From Phascolarctos cinereus (taxonomy: Eukaryota; Chordata; Mammalia; Diprotodontia; Phascolarctidae), in contig NW_018343964.1 of the NCBI RefSeq assembly GCF_002099425.1, positions 14,559,501-14,623,500 of the forward strand: 64,000 bases of DNA. Direction: 5' to 3'. Below are positions 11,834 through 22,990 of the stretch, piece after piece. Each line of letters begins with the position of its first letter. The stretch's first letter is position 1. Below the pieces are notes generated by a model that saw nothing but the letters and a program-made list of their open reading frames with translations, was not told the DNA's origin and searched no databases. The position numbers were made by a program, and so were the translations under genes.

Positions 11834-12079
11834 GGGGCACCTAGGTGGCACAGTGGATAGAGTGAGGGGCCTGGAGTTAGCAAGTTCAAATCCAGCCTCA
11901 GACACTCAGTAGCTGTATGACTCTGGGCAAGTCACTTAACCCTGTTTGCCTCAGTTTACTCATCTATAAAATGAGCTGGAGAAGGAAATGTCAATGCTCC
12001 AATGTCTTTGCCAAAGAAATCTCAAATGGGGTCACGAAGAGTCAGACTTGACTGAAATGACTCAACAACATTAACAACC
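11834..12079 (+). mobile_element. MAR1-type SINE, sense
   Basis: ggggcacctaggtggcacag head, a CORE region, and a ggggtcacgaagagtcag tail ending in ctcaacaacattaacaac. Confidence 0.88.
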
Positions 12080-12250
12080 CATGATCACAATTATTAATTG
12101 CTTAAACTGTACCTTAACTGAGATATTCAAACTCTAAACCCTGAGACCCTTTCTAATTCCAGGATGTGTCATCAACATTGATCTCTCTAATAAGCAAAAA
12201 AGAGAAAATATTATGCTGGTGTACCTTGCTTTTATACATTAGATGCATCT

Positions 12251-12274
12251 ATGATGATGATGATGATGATGATG
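12251..12274. repeat. (ATG)8 microsatellite
   Basis: Eight perfect ATG units. Confidence 0.97.
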
Positions 12275-12394
12275 TATCTCACACTTACATGGCTTGTTCT
12301 AATTCCCAAGGGCTTTGTATATAATTTCTTATTTAATCTTCACAGCAGCTCTTGGAGATCAGTTATTGGTCTAAGTATTATTACCCTTATTTTA
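12275..12394 (-). mobile_element. MIR-like SINE, left part (split by L1)
   Basis: Antisense MIR-type sequence: an aatctt.acagcagctct block, then gtattattaccct. It continues at 14103 beyond the L1. Confidence 0.7.
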
Positions 12395-14102
12395 TTTTTT
12401 AATTTTTTTAGTGGTCCTTTCTTATTTTTACTGATAGCAAAACAATACCTTTCCTGTTGACAAGTATTATAGCCTATTTAATCAAGCCAGCTACAGAAAG
12501 TGTAAATCCACCTTCTTTCTTTTTTTTTTTGTAATTCAACCTCTTTATTTTTTTCCTTAATTTTTAAAACATTTTTACGTAAAGTTTTGAGTTCCAAATT
12601 CTATCCCTTCCCTCCTCCCTGAGATTGTAAACAATCAGATAAAGATTATACATGTGGAATTATGTAAAATATTTCCATATTAGTCATTTTGTACAAGAAG
12701 ACAAATAAAGGAGAAAAATGAAAGTGAAAAATAGCATGCTTCAGTCTGTATTCAAAATATATTCAAATATCAGTTCTTGCTCTGGAAGTGGGTAGTATGC
12801 TTCATCATTAGTCCTTTGGTATTGTCTTGGATCATTGTATTTCTGAGAATAGCTAAGTCATTCATAGTTCTTCATCAAACAATATTGCAGTTACTGTGTA
12901 CAATGTTCTCCTGGTTCTGTTTACTTCACTATGCATCAGTTCATGTAAATCTTTCAAGGGTTTTCTGAAATCATGCTGCTTGTCATTTCTTATAGCATAA
13001 TAATATTCCATTACAATCACATACCTTAGTTTGTTTTGTCATTCCTCAATTGATGGACATCCCTTTGATTTCCGATTCTTAGCTACCATAAAAAGAGCTG
13101 CTTTAAAGTTTTTGTACAAATAGGTCCTTTTCCCTTTTTTTTTGGATCTCTTTAGAATATAGACCTAGTAGCAGTATGGCTGGATCAAAGGGTATGCACA
13201 GTTTTATAGCCCTTTGTTCCAATTTTATGGCCCTGTGAGTATAGTTCCACATTGCTCTTCAGAATGGTTGGATCAGTGCACAACTCCACGAACAGTGCAT
13301 TAGTGTCCCAGTTTTCCCACATCCTCTCCAGCATCCAACATTTTTCTTTTTTGTCATATTAGCCACTCTGACAGATGTGAAGGTGGTACCTCAGAGTTGT
13401 TTTAATTTGCATTTCTCTGATCAATAGTGATTTAGATCATTTCTTGTATGACTATAGATAGCATTGATTTCTTTGTCTGAAAACTGCCTGTTCATATCCT
13501 TTGATCATTTATCAATTGGGGAATGATTTGTATTTTTATGAATTTGAGTCAGTTTTCTATATATTTGAGAAATGAGGCCTTTATCAGAGATACTTGTTGC
13601 AAAAAATTTTTTCCCAGTTTTCTGGTTGCATTGGTTTTGTTTGTGCAAAAACTTTAATTTTATATAATCAAAATTATCTATTTTACACTTTGTAACATTA
13701 TCTGTATCTTCTTTGGTCCTAAATTCTTCCCTTATCCATAAATCTGACAGATAAACTATTCCATGTTCTCTTAATTTTCTTATAGTATCATCTTTTATGT
13801 GTAAATCATATGCCCATTTTGACCTTATCTTGCTAAATGGTGTGAGGTGTTAGTCTGTACCTGTTTTCTGCCAGAATGTTTTTCAGTTTTCCCATCAGTT
13901 TTTGTCAAATAATGAGTTTTTGTTCCAAAAGCTTGGATCTTTGGGTTTATCATATGCTAGATTACTATGGTCATTTACTATAACATAATTTGGAGCAGAT
14001 CTATTCCACTGATCCACCACTCTATCTCTTAGCTTGGTACCAGATTGCATTGATAATAATTGTACTTTATAATACAGTTTGGTATCTGGTATGGCTAGAC
14101 CA
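12395..14102 (-). mobile_element. 5'-truncated antisense L1 inserted in a MIR-like SINE
   Basis: Read on the minus strand, this is the L1 ORF2 C-terminal part (about 14102 down to 12880), then a 3' UTR and a poly(A) seen here as T runs near 12520-12533. A further 110 bases (12410-12519) and a second T-rich run (12395-12409) lie beyond it. The coding part is decayed. The insertion is flanked by tattacccttatttta (12379-12394) and tattaccctcatttta (14103-14118), a 15/16 match. Joining the flanks restores a continuous antisense MIR-like SINE. Confidence 0.85.
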
Positions 14103-14250
14103 TATTACCCTCATTTTAAATATGAGGAAACTAAACTCCAGAGAAATTAAGAAACTTGCCTAGTTACAGAACTAGGAAGTGACTCAGACCTGACTTGAAC
14201 CCAGATCTGATTATGTGACTAGTGTACTTTGTTACTGAAACACAGTCCTC
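14103..14250 (-). mobile_element. MIR-like SINE, right part (split by L1)
   Basis: Continuation of the antisense MIR: tatgaggaaacta, cttgcctagttaca, then a ttgaacccagatctga block. Confidence 0.7.
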
Positions 14251-14282
14251 CTCTTCAAGTGTTCCTGACAGTTACATTCTAA

Positions 14283-14537
14283 GGCAGCTAGTGGAACAGT
14301 GGATAGGGTGTTGACCTCAAAGTCAGGAAAACCTGAGTTCAGATCCTAGCTCAAAAACCTACTAGCCCTCTGGGTGAGTCAGTTAGCTGCTGTCTGCCTC
14401 AGTTTTCTCATCGGTAAAATGGGGATAATAATAGCACCCACCTCCCAGGATTGTTATAAGGGTAAAATGAGATAATCACATGTAAAGTCTTCTGCGAGCC
14501 TTGAAATGCTATATAAATGATAGCTATTATTATTATC
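14283..14537 (+). mobile_element. MIR-like SINE, sense, full length
   Basis: ggcagctagtggaacagtgg, tctgcctcagttttctcatc, tatataaatgatagctatt. Confidence 0.82.
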
Positions 14538-14980
14538 TCAAAATGTAGCAAATTGATTCATATTTATAAATGGATTTAAAATATACTTTTAAACGATGTA
14601 TTTCAACAGAAAGAAGAAAAAAAGTATTTCCTATCCTCCCATAAGCTGTAGGGCTGTTGCTAGGATCTTTGGGCTAACCTAGAACCTGTAGGTTCTTCTA
14701 CATGTAGGCTGTGATGATCCTGTAGAAGGTGACAATGCCTACAGTACAGCTTGCTTACCTGAAAGCCCTTGCCAGGGAAACTTGCTACACTCATAAGTAA
14801 CTGATTAGTGAGGGCCTCTAGATAGATGGCTTAAATAAAAACATAATAAATAAAGTTGCAAAGATGAATGAACTGTTTAAAAGCAGCATTGCCCAAACTA
14901 TGTCTTTGGAAACATGGCATTCCAGTCAATCCAATAAACATTTGTTAGTGACAGTGCTTGGAACATAGAAAGTGCTTAAT

Positions 14981-14993
14981 AAATGCTTTTCAT
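14981..14993. repeat. TSD left copy of the 14994 L1
   Basis: aaatgcttttcat is repeated exactly at 16652-16664. It lies at the end of an L2-like tail (agtgcttaataaatgctt), giving an A/T-rich L1 endonuclease target. Confidence 0.88.
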
Positions 14994-16651
14994 AAATAAT
15001 AACAAGATTTATCTGGAAGAACAAAAGGTCCAGAATATCAAGGGAACTGATGAAAAGAAATGCAAGGGAAGGTGACCTAGCCATACCAGATCTTAAATTG
15101 TATTATAAAGCAGCAGTCATCAAAACTACTTGTTACTGGCTAAGAAATAGTGGTGAATCAGTGGAATAGGTTGGGTATAGTCAGTGACTATAGCAATGTA
15201 CTGTTTGATAAACCCAAAGACTTCAGCTTCTGAGATAAGAACTCACTATTTCACAAAAACTGCTGGGAAAACTGGAAAAGAGTTTGGCAGAAACTAGGCA
15301 TAGAACAAAATCTTACATTGTATACCAAAATAAAGTCAAAATGGGTACATGATTTAGATATAAAGGCTGATACTGTAAGCAAACTGGGAGAGCAAGGAAT
15401 AGTTTACCTATCAGATTTATGGAGAACAGAAGAATTTATGACCAAACAAGAGATACAGAACATTATGAAATGTAAAATAGATAATTTTGATTACATTAAG
15501 TTGAAAAGTTTTTGCACAAACAAAGCCAATGCAACCAAGATTAGGAGGGAAGTAGAAAACTGGGAAAGAATTTTTACAACCAGTGTCTCTGATAAGGGCC
15601 TCATTTCTAAAATATATAGAGAACTAAGTCACATTTATAAGAATACAAGCCATTCTCCCGTCGATAAATGTTCAAAAGATATGAACAGGCAGTTTTCAGA
15701 TGAAAAAAAATAGAGCTATCTATAGTCATATGGAAACATTTTCTAAATAACTATTGATTAGAGAAATGCAAATTAAAACAACTCTGAGGTACCACATCAC
15801 ACCTATTAGTTTGGCTAACACAACAAAATAGGAAAATGATAAATGTTGGAGAAGATGTGGGAACATTGGAACATTAATACATTATTGGTGTTGTAAACTG
15901 ATCCAACCATTTTGGAGAGCAATTTGAAACTATACCCAAAGGGCTATGAAAATGTGCATACATACCCTTTGACCCAGCAAAAGCACTTCTAGGGCTGTAT
16001 CCCAAAGAGATCATAAAAATATGAGAAAAGACCCACATGTACAAAAATATTTATAGCAGCTCTTTCTGTGGTAGCAAAGAATTGGAAATTGATGCCCATC
16101 AACTGGAGAATGGCTGAACAAGTTGTGGTATATGAATGTAATGGAATACTGCTGTGCTATAAGAAATAATGAGCAGGCAGACTTCAGAAAAACTTGGAAA
16201 GACTTGTATGGACTGATGCTGAGTGAAATGAGCAGAACCAGGAGAATGTTGTACACAGTAATAGCCACGTTGTGCCATGACTAACTTTGATAGACTTAGC
16301 TCTTTTCAGCAATGCAAGGATCTAAGACATCTCCAAAGGTCTCATGATGGAAAATGCTATCCACATCCAGAGAAAGAACTATGGAGTTTGGATACAGATC
16401 AAAGCTTACTATTTGCTTTTTTTCCTTCTGTTTTGTTTTGTTTCTTCTTTCTTGTAGTTCCTCCTATTGGTTCTAATTCTTCTTTACAACATGACTAATG
16501 TGAAAATATGTTTAATAGGAATACATATGGAGAGCCTATTTCAGATTGCATGCCATCTTGGGGAGGGAGGAGGAGAGGGAAGAAAATTTAAAAATCAAAA
16601 GCTTATGGAAGTGAATGTTGAAAACTAAAAATAAATCAATATTAACAAAAA
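14994..16651 (+). mobile_element. 5'-truncated L1 LINE with perfect TSD
   Basis: This is an L1 ORF2 C-terminal half plus 3' UTR. It starts in the segment equivalent to IWKNKRPRI and continues through YTKIKSKWVHDLDIKADTVS (from 15319) and IKLKSFCTNKANATKIRR to the cysteine region near 15845. A 131-codon frame (15318-15713) ends in a premature stop at DEKK. Further stops and small shifts follow, so it is dead. AATAAA lies at 16630 and a short A-rich tail at 16647. A 13-base TSD (aaatgcttttcat) flanks it at 14981-14993 and 16652-16664. Confidence 0.9.
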
Positions 16652-16664
16652 AAATGCTTTTCAT
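16652..16664. repeat. TSD right copy of the 14994 L1
   Basis: Exact second copy of aaatgcttttcat, directly after the A-rich tail. Confidence 0.88.
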
Positions 16665-16790
16665 TCAACTATCTACACTGTGTAAAACACTATGTTAGGC
16701 ACTGAGGAACCTGAAGTATACCACAGCCCCTGAGCTCAAGGACCTAATTAGCAGGGAGGCCACATGCACCAATAATTCTAATATGAGGGG
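16665..16790 (-). mobile_element. L2-like piece, antisense
   Basis: aacactatgttaggcactga, ctgagctcaaggacctaatt. Confidence 0.5.
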
Positions 16791-16814
16791 GAGTGACATG
16801 AGTCCTCTGTGGGC

Positions 16815-16905
16815 ATCCATTTCCTCCTGTGGAAAATGAAAGGAGCATGACTAGATCATTTTTGAGGCTAATTTTGGCTCTAAATCTGTGATCCCATGAA
16901 GTAAA
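16815..16905 (+). mobile_element. SINE 3' part, sense
   Basis: tttcctcctgtggaaaatga, ttggctctaaatctgtgatc. Confidence 0.5.
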
Positions 16906-16944
16906 TAGGAGAGCTCCAGGCAAAGGGCTATAAGAAATTTGAAG

Positions 16945-17051
<107 letters not shown>

Positions 17052-17170
17052 CCTTTCATCTCCACTGGTTCAGGCAAAGTTTTATCAAGTAGGTAGTGTC
17101 TCAGCTGGACCTTGAAGAGAGGGATTGTAAGAGATTTTAACTAAGGCAGGGTGTTTGCATGCTAGGTCAT

Positions 17171-18479
17171 TCATTACAATGTGAATAGAAAAGTTTGAAA
17201 GAGAATTTAGATGCTAGTGATAATTCCCCCCATACCTCCAATATATTCTGTGACAATATTTTATCCTATTCTATTTCTTCATATTAGTATGGCTAGGACC
17301 CTTAGTTCTCAAAAGCTATGCCAGAAAAACATAAGCTCTTACAGATCCCACCAAGCTGAAAAAGGTTTGGATTGAGTCCTAGTGATACATTGGATCTGCC
17401 CAGAGTCTGAGGACCAGTCTGGCTAAGCATGGAAAGGCTCGCCACTAGAAACTGGTGACTATGGATTGAATGGCTTTGGAAACCTACGAGCCAATTAAAA
17501 AAATACAAAATGGTACCCAGTCTTGCAGTGATGTTAGCAGAATAGTGGAAAAGAGAGAAGAGAACACTAAGAATATCAGGGCTTTCATACAGTCTGTGAC
17601 CATTAATTTAATTGTTGGTACTATGAGAATGTTGTTTAAAAAAATCAAAACAATGAATTGGTGCACTAATTATATTATTCTGATAATACTATGTTTAACT
17701 TTTAAAGCCTTCGCCATTTGCCTCTAGTTTGCCTTTCCAAATTTGTTCCTCTTTCTATCCTCTGAGGTCCAGACAGAGTGACCCATGTGCTGTCACTTCT
17801 CGGTGACCTCTGCTTAAGACCTTTTTTGGAGCTCCCAGGTGCAAGTGCATCCTTCCCTGAAACTACCTGTGTTTCCCTGTATATATTTTTATGTCTACTT
17901 CCATATATACATATGATTGTAAGCAGCTTGAAGACAAGGATTGTTTCATTTCTGTCTTATGGTATCTGTAGCAGCTAGCACAGAGCCTCACATATATTAA
18001 ATTCTTAATAAAAGTTTGCTAATCTGTCAGTGAATGCTGCCAGATTGACATTTGTACTAATGAAACCAGAGGATGTTGTAACTAACTGAAAGGGTGGCTC
18101 CTTAGAGAGGGCACAAAGAAGCTGGCAGAGTTTGTTTCATTATGGGCCCACGAGAAACGATTTCAGGTATGTCACTTTCCAGTGCACGTGATGAACATAA
18201 AAAAGTACCACAAGGGTAGTGGCAGCTTACGTTGTCAACATCTGCTGCAGAGGGTGGGGAGATGGAGAAATTCTCTGAAGAGATTGGCAAGATGCTCTCA
18301 AGCAAGATACTGCATACATTCTTACTCAGTAACTTCAATGTGAAGATACTCACAGAAGAAATAGTCCAAAAAACTGGTTACTGATGCGAGTCATTTTCAT
18401 ATCAGCTATCTGTGTATAGCCAATTCACCTATTTATTAGAGCAAAGGTCAGGACAGGTCAAACTAGGAGAAAAGATGAA
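17171..18479. other. Unique stretch apart from an L2 tail
   Basis: Outside 17735-18025 I see no gene and no recognised repeat. Confidence 0.4.
17735..18025 (+). mobile_element. L2 3' end, sense, decayed
   Basis: gtaagcagcttgaagacaag, gcagctagcacagagcct, ttaataaaagtttgct. Confidence 0.6.
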
Positions 18480-18593
18480 GATATAAATATATATATGTAT
18501 ATGTGTATATGTGTGTGTGTATATCTATATGTGTGCACATGTACATATATGTGTGTATACGTGTGTCTGTATATACTCACACACATATATAGA
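18480..18593. repeat. (TATG/TGTA)n microsatellite
   Basis: Alternating TA/TG/CA steps over about 110 bases. Confidence 0.9.
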
Positions 18594-18670
18594 GGGTAAT
18601 TACAACTCCAACCTGACCTATTCTGATGACCCACAGATACAGAAAAATAAGAATTGTAGAAAAGAGGAAA

Positions 18671-18929
18671 GGGGCAGCTAGGTGGTGCAGTGGATAGAGT
18701 ATAGGGCCTGGAGTGAGAGAGACTCATCTTCATGAGTTCAAATCTGGCCTCAGACACTTAATAGCTGTGTGATCCTGGGCAAGTCACTTAACTTCTGTTA
18801 GCCTCACTTTTCCTCATCTGTAAAATGAGCTGGAGCAGGAAATGGCAAGCCACTCTAGTATCTTTACCAAGAAAACTCCAAAAAAGGTCACAGAGAGTTG
18901 GACACAACTGAAAAATGATTGAACAACAT
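18671..18929 (+). mobile_element. MAR1-type SINE, sense
   Basis: ggggcagctaggtggtgcag head and a ggtcacagagagttggaca tail ending gaacaacat. Confidence 0.88.
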
Positions 18930-19030
18930 AAAAGAAACATTAGTAGTATCACTATTCCCTATAAAAGTTTAACCAGTTGAGAGCAATTACCATGACCAGG
19001 AAGCCAAATAAGCCCAGAAGCCACCTCAGC

Positions 19031-19278
19031 CAGAGATATGTTGGGGCCAACTTTTACCAGCTCATAGGAGTCAATGATTAAATTTTTAGTGTGAGCATTT
19101 ATACCTCAGAAATCATTAAATTCTACAAATCAGACTTTGATTTATTGCTTTGATTATTAAGCTAGACTTAAGAAAGTGATGGAGAAATTATTAATAATGC
19201 AGACTAAATTTCATAGTGTGTCATGTATATATTCTTTTTCAGAAAGCTGGTTGTTAAACAATTACCAGCACACTCCTG
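19031..19278 (+). mobile_element. hAT-like MITE, CAGGGGTGTGCTGG family, copy 1
   Basis: About 250 bases alignable end to end with 19889-20141 (attaaatttt..agtgtgagc, gacttaagaaagtg, ttaataatgcaga). It ends ccagcacactcctg. Confidence 0.75.
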
Positions 19279-19439
19279 ACGTCAACCACCATATTTGATT
19301 TCCTTGCTAAGTGTAAGAATATGGGAGCCAAGGGCAGTGATAGTCTGTAGGCAGCTTGCTGTGAGACTCAACTAAAACCAGGTCATTGCAAGAATATTTA
19401 TGGAAGAAACCAGAAGGAGGACAAATCTCTTCTTTCTCC

Positions 19440-19525
19440 AGTTCATCCTCCAAGCAGCTGCAAAATGATATTTCTTAAAGCACAGGTCTAATTAAGTCAT
19501 TCCACTGATTACAGATGCCATGTCA
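19440..19525 (+). mobile_element. L2 fragment, sense
   Basis: agcagctgcaaaatgatatt, then aaagcacaggtctaattaag. Confidence 0.55.
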
Positions 19526-19639
19526 AAGGTAGAAAGCACTTGAGACCACCTGGACTAGTGCATTCATTTTCAGTTCAGTTCAACAAAAAACATTCCATTA
19601 GAGTATGTCTTTTCAAAAAGATTATATATTAATTTTCAG

Positions 19640-19855
19640 TATGAAAATAATAATAGCTAACATTTATAAATCACTTTAAAGCTTGCAAAGCACTTTATAT
19701 ATGTTCTCTCATTTAACCTTGGGGCTATTATCATCCTTGTTTTATAGTTGAAGAAATTGAGACTGAGAGAGGTTAAGGATCACACAGCTTATAAAAGTGT
19801 TTGAGGCAGGGTTTGAACTCAGATCTTCCTGACTTTAATTGCCTCTATTTTGCTT
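19640..19855 (-). mobile_element. MIR-like SINE, antisense
   Basis: aataatagctaacatttata, agcttgcaaagcacttta, gaactcagatcttcctgact. Confidence 0.8.
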
Positions 19856-19888
19856 TAAAAAAAATCCCCTGATTACACTTTTTTGTTT

Positions 19889-20141
19889 CAGGGGTGTGCT
19901 GGAACCAGCTTGTACTTGCTGGTAAGAAGCCGATTATTAAATTTTCAATGTGAGCTTTTATATCTCAGAAATATTCAAATGCCACAAATCAGGATTTGAT
20001 TTATTATTTTTTGATTGTTGAGACTTAAGAAAATGGTGGAGAAAATATTAATAACGCAGATTAAATTTAAAAGCGTTATCAAGTATGCAATCTCCCCCCT
20101 GCCCTGAGAACTGGTTGTAAAACATATCCCAGCACCCTTTA
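19889..20141 (+). mobile_element. hAT-like MITE, CAGGGGTGTGCTGG family, copy 2
   Basis: It starts with an intact caggggtgtgctgg. The degraded far end is atcccagcaccc, the inverted partner. The interior matches copy 1 in the same orientation. Confidence 0.78.
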
Positions 20142-21189
20142 CTTTTTCCCCAAAGTGATTGGAGGATTACACTCAGACCCACTAAGTCACAGTTTACGAA
20201 TTATTCAGTTTATCTTAAGCCCTCAATTGTTCTGCAGTCAAATGTATTTGGGAAACATTGCTTTAAAGGGTTAACCATTTAAAAAACAGTGGCAGTAAAG
20301 TCTTAATTGAGTAAAGAGCCCTACAAATGGGGGAGAAAACTCACAATCTTAGTTAATTTTTTAATTTAAGGTTTTCTCCTATGTTACATAAACCTATGAT
20401 AAAACTCCCTTGTATACATAATTGACTATAACTTACAGGACTCTAGCAGTAAAAGAATAAAAAATGCCCTCCCTGCTACTCGCCTTGGCCTCCCAAAGAT
20501 GTATTTTCTATCCTTTCATTTCAGGACATCCAAAAAAATAAAAGGAAAATATTTATAGATACTGAGACTAATAAAAGCTTTCAGAATGTGATTCAGTTAT
20601 ATGACTGAGGACCAGAGATCTTGCTCTAATCCTGACTTCATTTAGAATGAGTCTTGGGCCAGGGGGCAGTGGAAGTGAGGAATTAGGAAGTATTAAGAGA
20701 GGGAGAAAGGGAGTCATAGTCATGGGATTTGAAGCTGGAGGGGACTTTAGGGACCGTCTAATCTACTTCCCTCATTTTACATATTCAGACTCTGAAACCC
20801 AGAGAGGTGAGGCAATTTACCCAAGCTACTAAGAAGTAGAAAAGCAAGGATTTGGACCCGGGGTGGAGCATTTAGAAGATGATGGAAAGATGCCACTTTA
20901 TCAGTTGGAATTTTTTAATGTCTTGAATATTTTTGCTTTCATAATGTGTAATAAAGCTGTAAGTCATAGGTGAAAATACAGACGAGATTGTTATCAAAAA
21001 AAAAATAAAGATTCCAAGCAGATTCATGATGATTTTATGTGTCTTAAATATTTTTAAATCATTTAAGAATTTTTCATCCAGTGCTTTGAAGACAAGAAGA
21101 GATTAAGCAGTTTGCAGAACGTCTGAAATGATCTGTCAGGATTATGTAAATGGTTTGGGGAGACTGGGTATCAACGATTATCAAAAAAA
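20142..21189. other. Unique stretch apart from one SINE
   Basis: Nothing recognised except the SINE at 20715-20865. Confidence 0.4.
20715..20865 (-). mobile_element. MIR/L3-tailed SINE, antisense
   Basis: tttgaagctggaggggactt, ctcattttacatattcag, ggatttggacccgg. Confidence 0.6.
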
Positions 21190-21520
21190 GATTCATAGAA
21201 TATCAGAGCTGGAAGGGACTGAAGAAGTCACCTAACCCTGCCATTAAGGAGTTTACATTCTACATGAAGAAGGCATATAACATAGACATAAAAAAGTAAA
21301 TATGTATACAAAGTTATTCAAAGTAGTTTAAAGAGGGAGACAGTATTTAAAAACTGAGGCAGTCCCAGAAAGGGTCATGTAGGAGGTGGTATCTGAGCTG
21401 AGCTTTGAAGGCAGCTAAGGATTCTAAAAGGTGGAAGTGAGGAAAGAGTATATTCTAGAAATGGGATAGCACCCGTGCAAAAGGACGGAGATGGGAGAGG
21501 GTTTGTCCTGTATGGTTGCT
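21190..21520 (-). mobile_element. L2 with L3-like leader, antisense
   Basis: gaatatcagagctggaaggg, ggagtttacattctac, gtatctgagctgagctttga. Confidence 0.65.
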
Positions 21521-21869
21521 CTTGAAGAAAATCAAAATGACATCACTGTTAGAGTCAAGGTGCAACATATCTGACTGTGGCTGATCAGACTAATATGAGC
21601 TCTGAAGGCTGTACCATAGGTTGGGCACAAACAGTCCACCTGAACATTTGGAGGGGAGATGTCTCTAAATTTGCAAATCTCACGTGTCTTTTGAGCTACT
21701 GCAATTCTGCTTCACTCACTGAGCACAGAACCTTATTTGATGTGGGCACGCCATGCTGGCCGTTCCTTTGCCAGGGCTCTCATGACACACAATTGATTCC
21801 AGAGTTCTTCAGAGAGTCCTTGAGAGTGTCCTTGTGTCATTTCTTCTGCAGCTAGCAGGCCAATTTGAC

Positions 21870-22082
21870 TGAAACACAAAGTGTGTGAAGGGAAGAAATC
21901 TAAAATAAGCCTGGGAAGGTAGGTGGTAGCCTTTATTGTGGAGGACTTCAAATGCCAGGCCGAAGAGAATACATTTTATCCTAGAGATAATAAGGAGTCA
22001 CCCAAGGTTTTGAGTGGGGGGGGGGGACAATGTCAGATATATGTTTTCAAAATATCAGGTTAGCCACTATGTGAAGAATATA
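21870..22082 (-). mobile_element. L2, antisense, left of SINE
   Basis: ggacttcaaatgccaggcc, ataaggagtcacccaagg. It holds a G13 run at 22015-22027. Confidence 0.65.
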
Positions 22083-22334
22083 GGGGACAGCTAGGGGTGG
22101 TGCAGTGGATAAAGTGCTGTGCCTGAAGTCAGGAAGACTCATCTTCTGAGTTCAAATCCAGCCTCAGACATTTACTAGCTGTGTGACCCTGGGCGAGTCA
22201 CTTAACCCTCAGTTTCCTCGTCTGTAAAATGAGCTGGAGAAGGAAATGACAAACCACTCCAGTATCTTTGCCAAGAAAACCCCAAATGGCATCACGAAAA
22301 GTCAGACATGATTGAAAAACGACTGAACAACAGC
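22083..22334 (+). mobile_element. MAR1-type SINE inserted in an antisense L2
   Basis: ggggacagctaggggtggtg head to a ggcatcacgaaaagtcagac tail. L2 sequence continues on both sides. Confidence 0.85.
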
Positions 22335-22344
22335 AACTGAATGA

Positions 22345-22640
22345 TAAATAAAGTAGATCAAAGTGAGACTGAAAGGAATATGACCAATTCATAAGCTAGC
22401 ACAGTAGTTCAGGTAAGAGATGAGGGAGTCCTGAACTAGGCTAGAAGGTGTTTGAGGGGAGAGCAGGGGACAGATGTGGGATGTGTTGTGCAGGTGCTGT
22501 TGATAAGACTTGGCAAGCGATTAGGTTAGGATTGAGTGAATGAATAATTAAGAATTAAGCGTGATTCTGAGATTGCTAATTTGAGTGCTTAGAAGAATGG
22601 TTCCTGGAGTTCTCAATAGGGCTTGGGGTAGGAGAGTGAG
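22345..22640 (-). mobile_element. L2, antisense, right of SINE
   Basis: cacagtagttcaggtaagag, cttggcaagcgattaggtt, then gtgattctgagattgct. Confidence 0.6.
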
Positions 22641-22764
22641 AACAAATAAGATATTTTTTAAGAAAAGAAGAAGAAGCAAGATCCCAGGGAACTGAGTGGC
22701 ATAACTCCTCCTAAATCTGGGGTAAGAAAGCATGGTTCCTGTATGGTGTCTGTACCTGTTAAAG

Positions 22765-22990
22765 AGGCTTAGACTTTCAGTTAAGAGACCTGAATTCAGA
22801 TCCCACTTCCTATACTTATTAGCTGTGTGAATCCTCATCAAATCACTTCCTCCCTGTGACCCTCAATTTCATCTGTGAAATGGGGATTATAATACTTGTA
22901 TTGCCCCCACAGATTGGTTATTGTGAAGAAAGTGCTTTGTTAACCTTAAAGTACCATATTAAATGTGTGGGTGGTGGTGGTGGTGGTTGG
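22765..22990 (+). mobile_element. MIR-like SINE, sense, with (GTG)n end
   Basis: gacctgaattcagatccc, attagctgtgtgaatcctca, cttaaagtaccatattaaatg. GTG repeats occupy 22966-22990. Confidence 0.7.

Noticed and set aside
12251-12460. 69-codon frame starting with eight Met
   Set aside because: Created by the (ATG)8 microsatellite and antisense MIR/L1 sequence.
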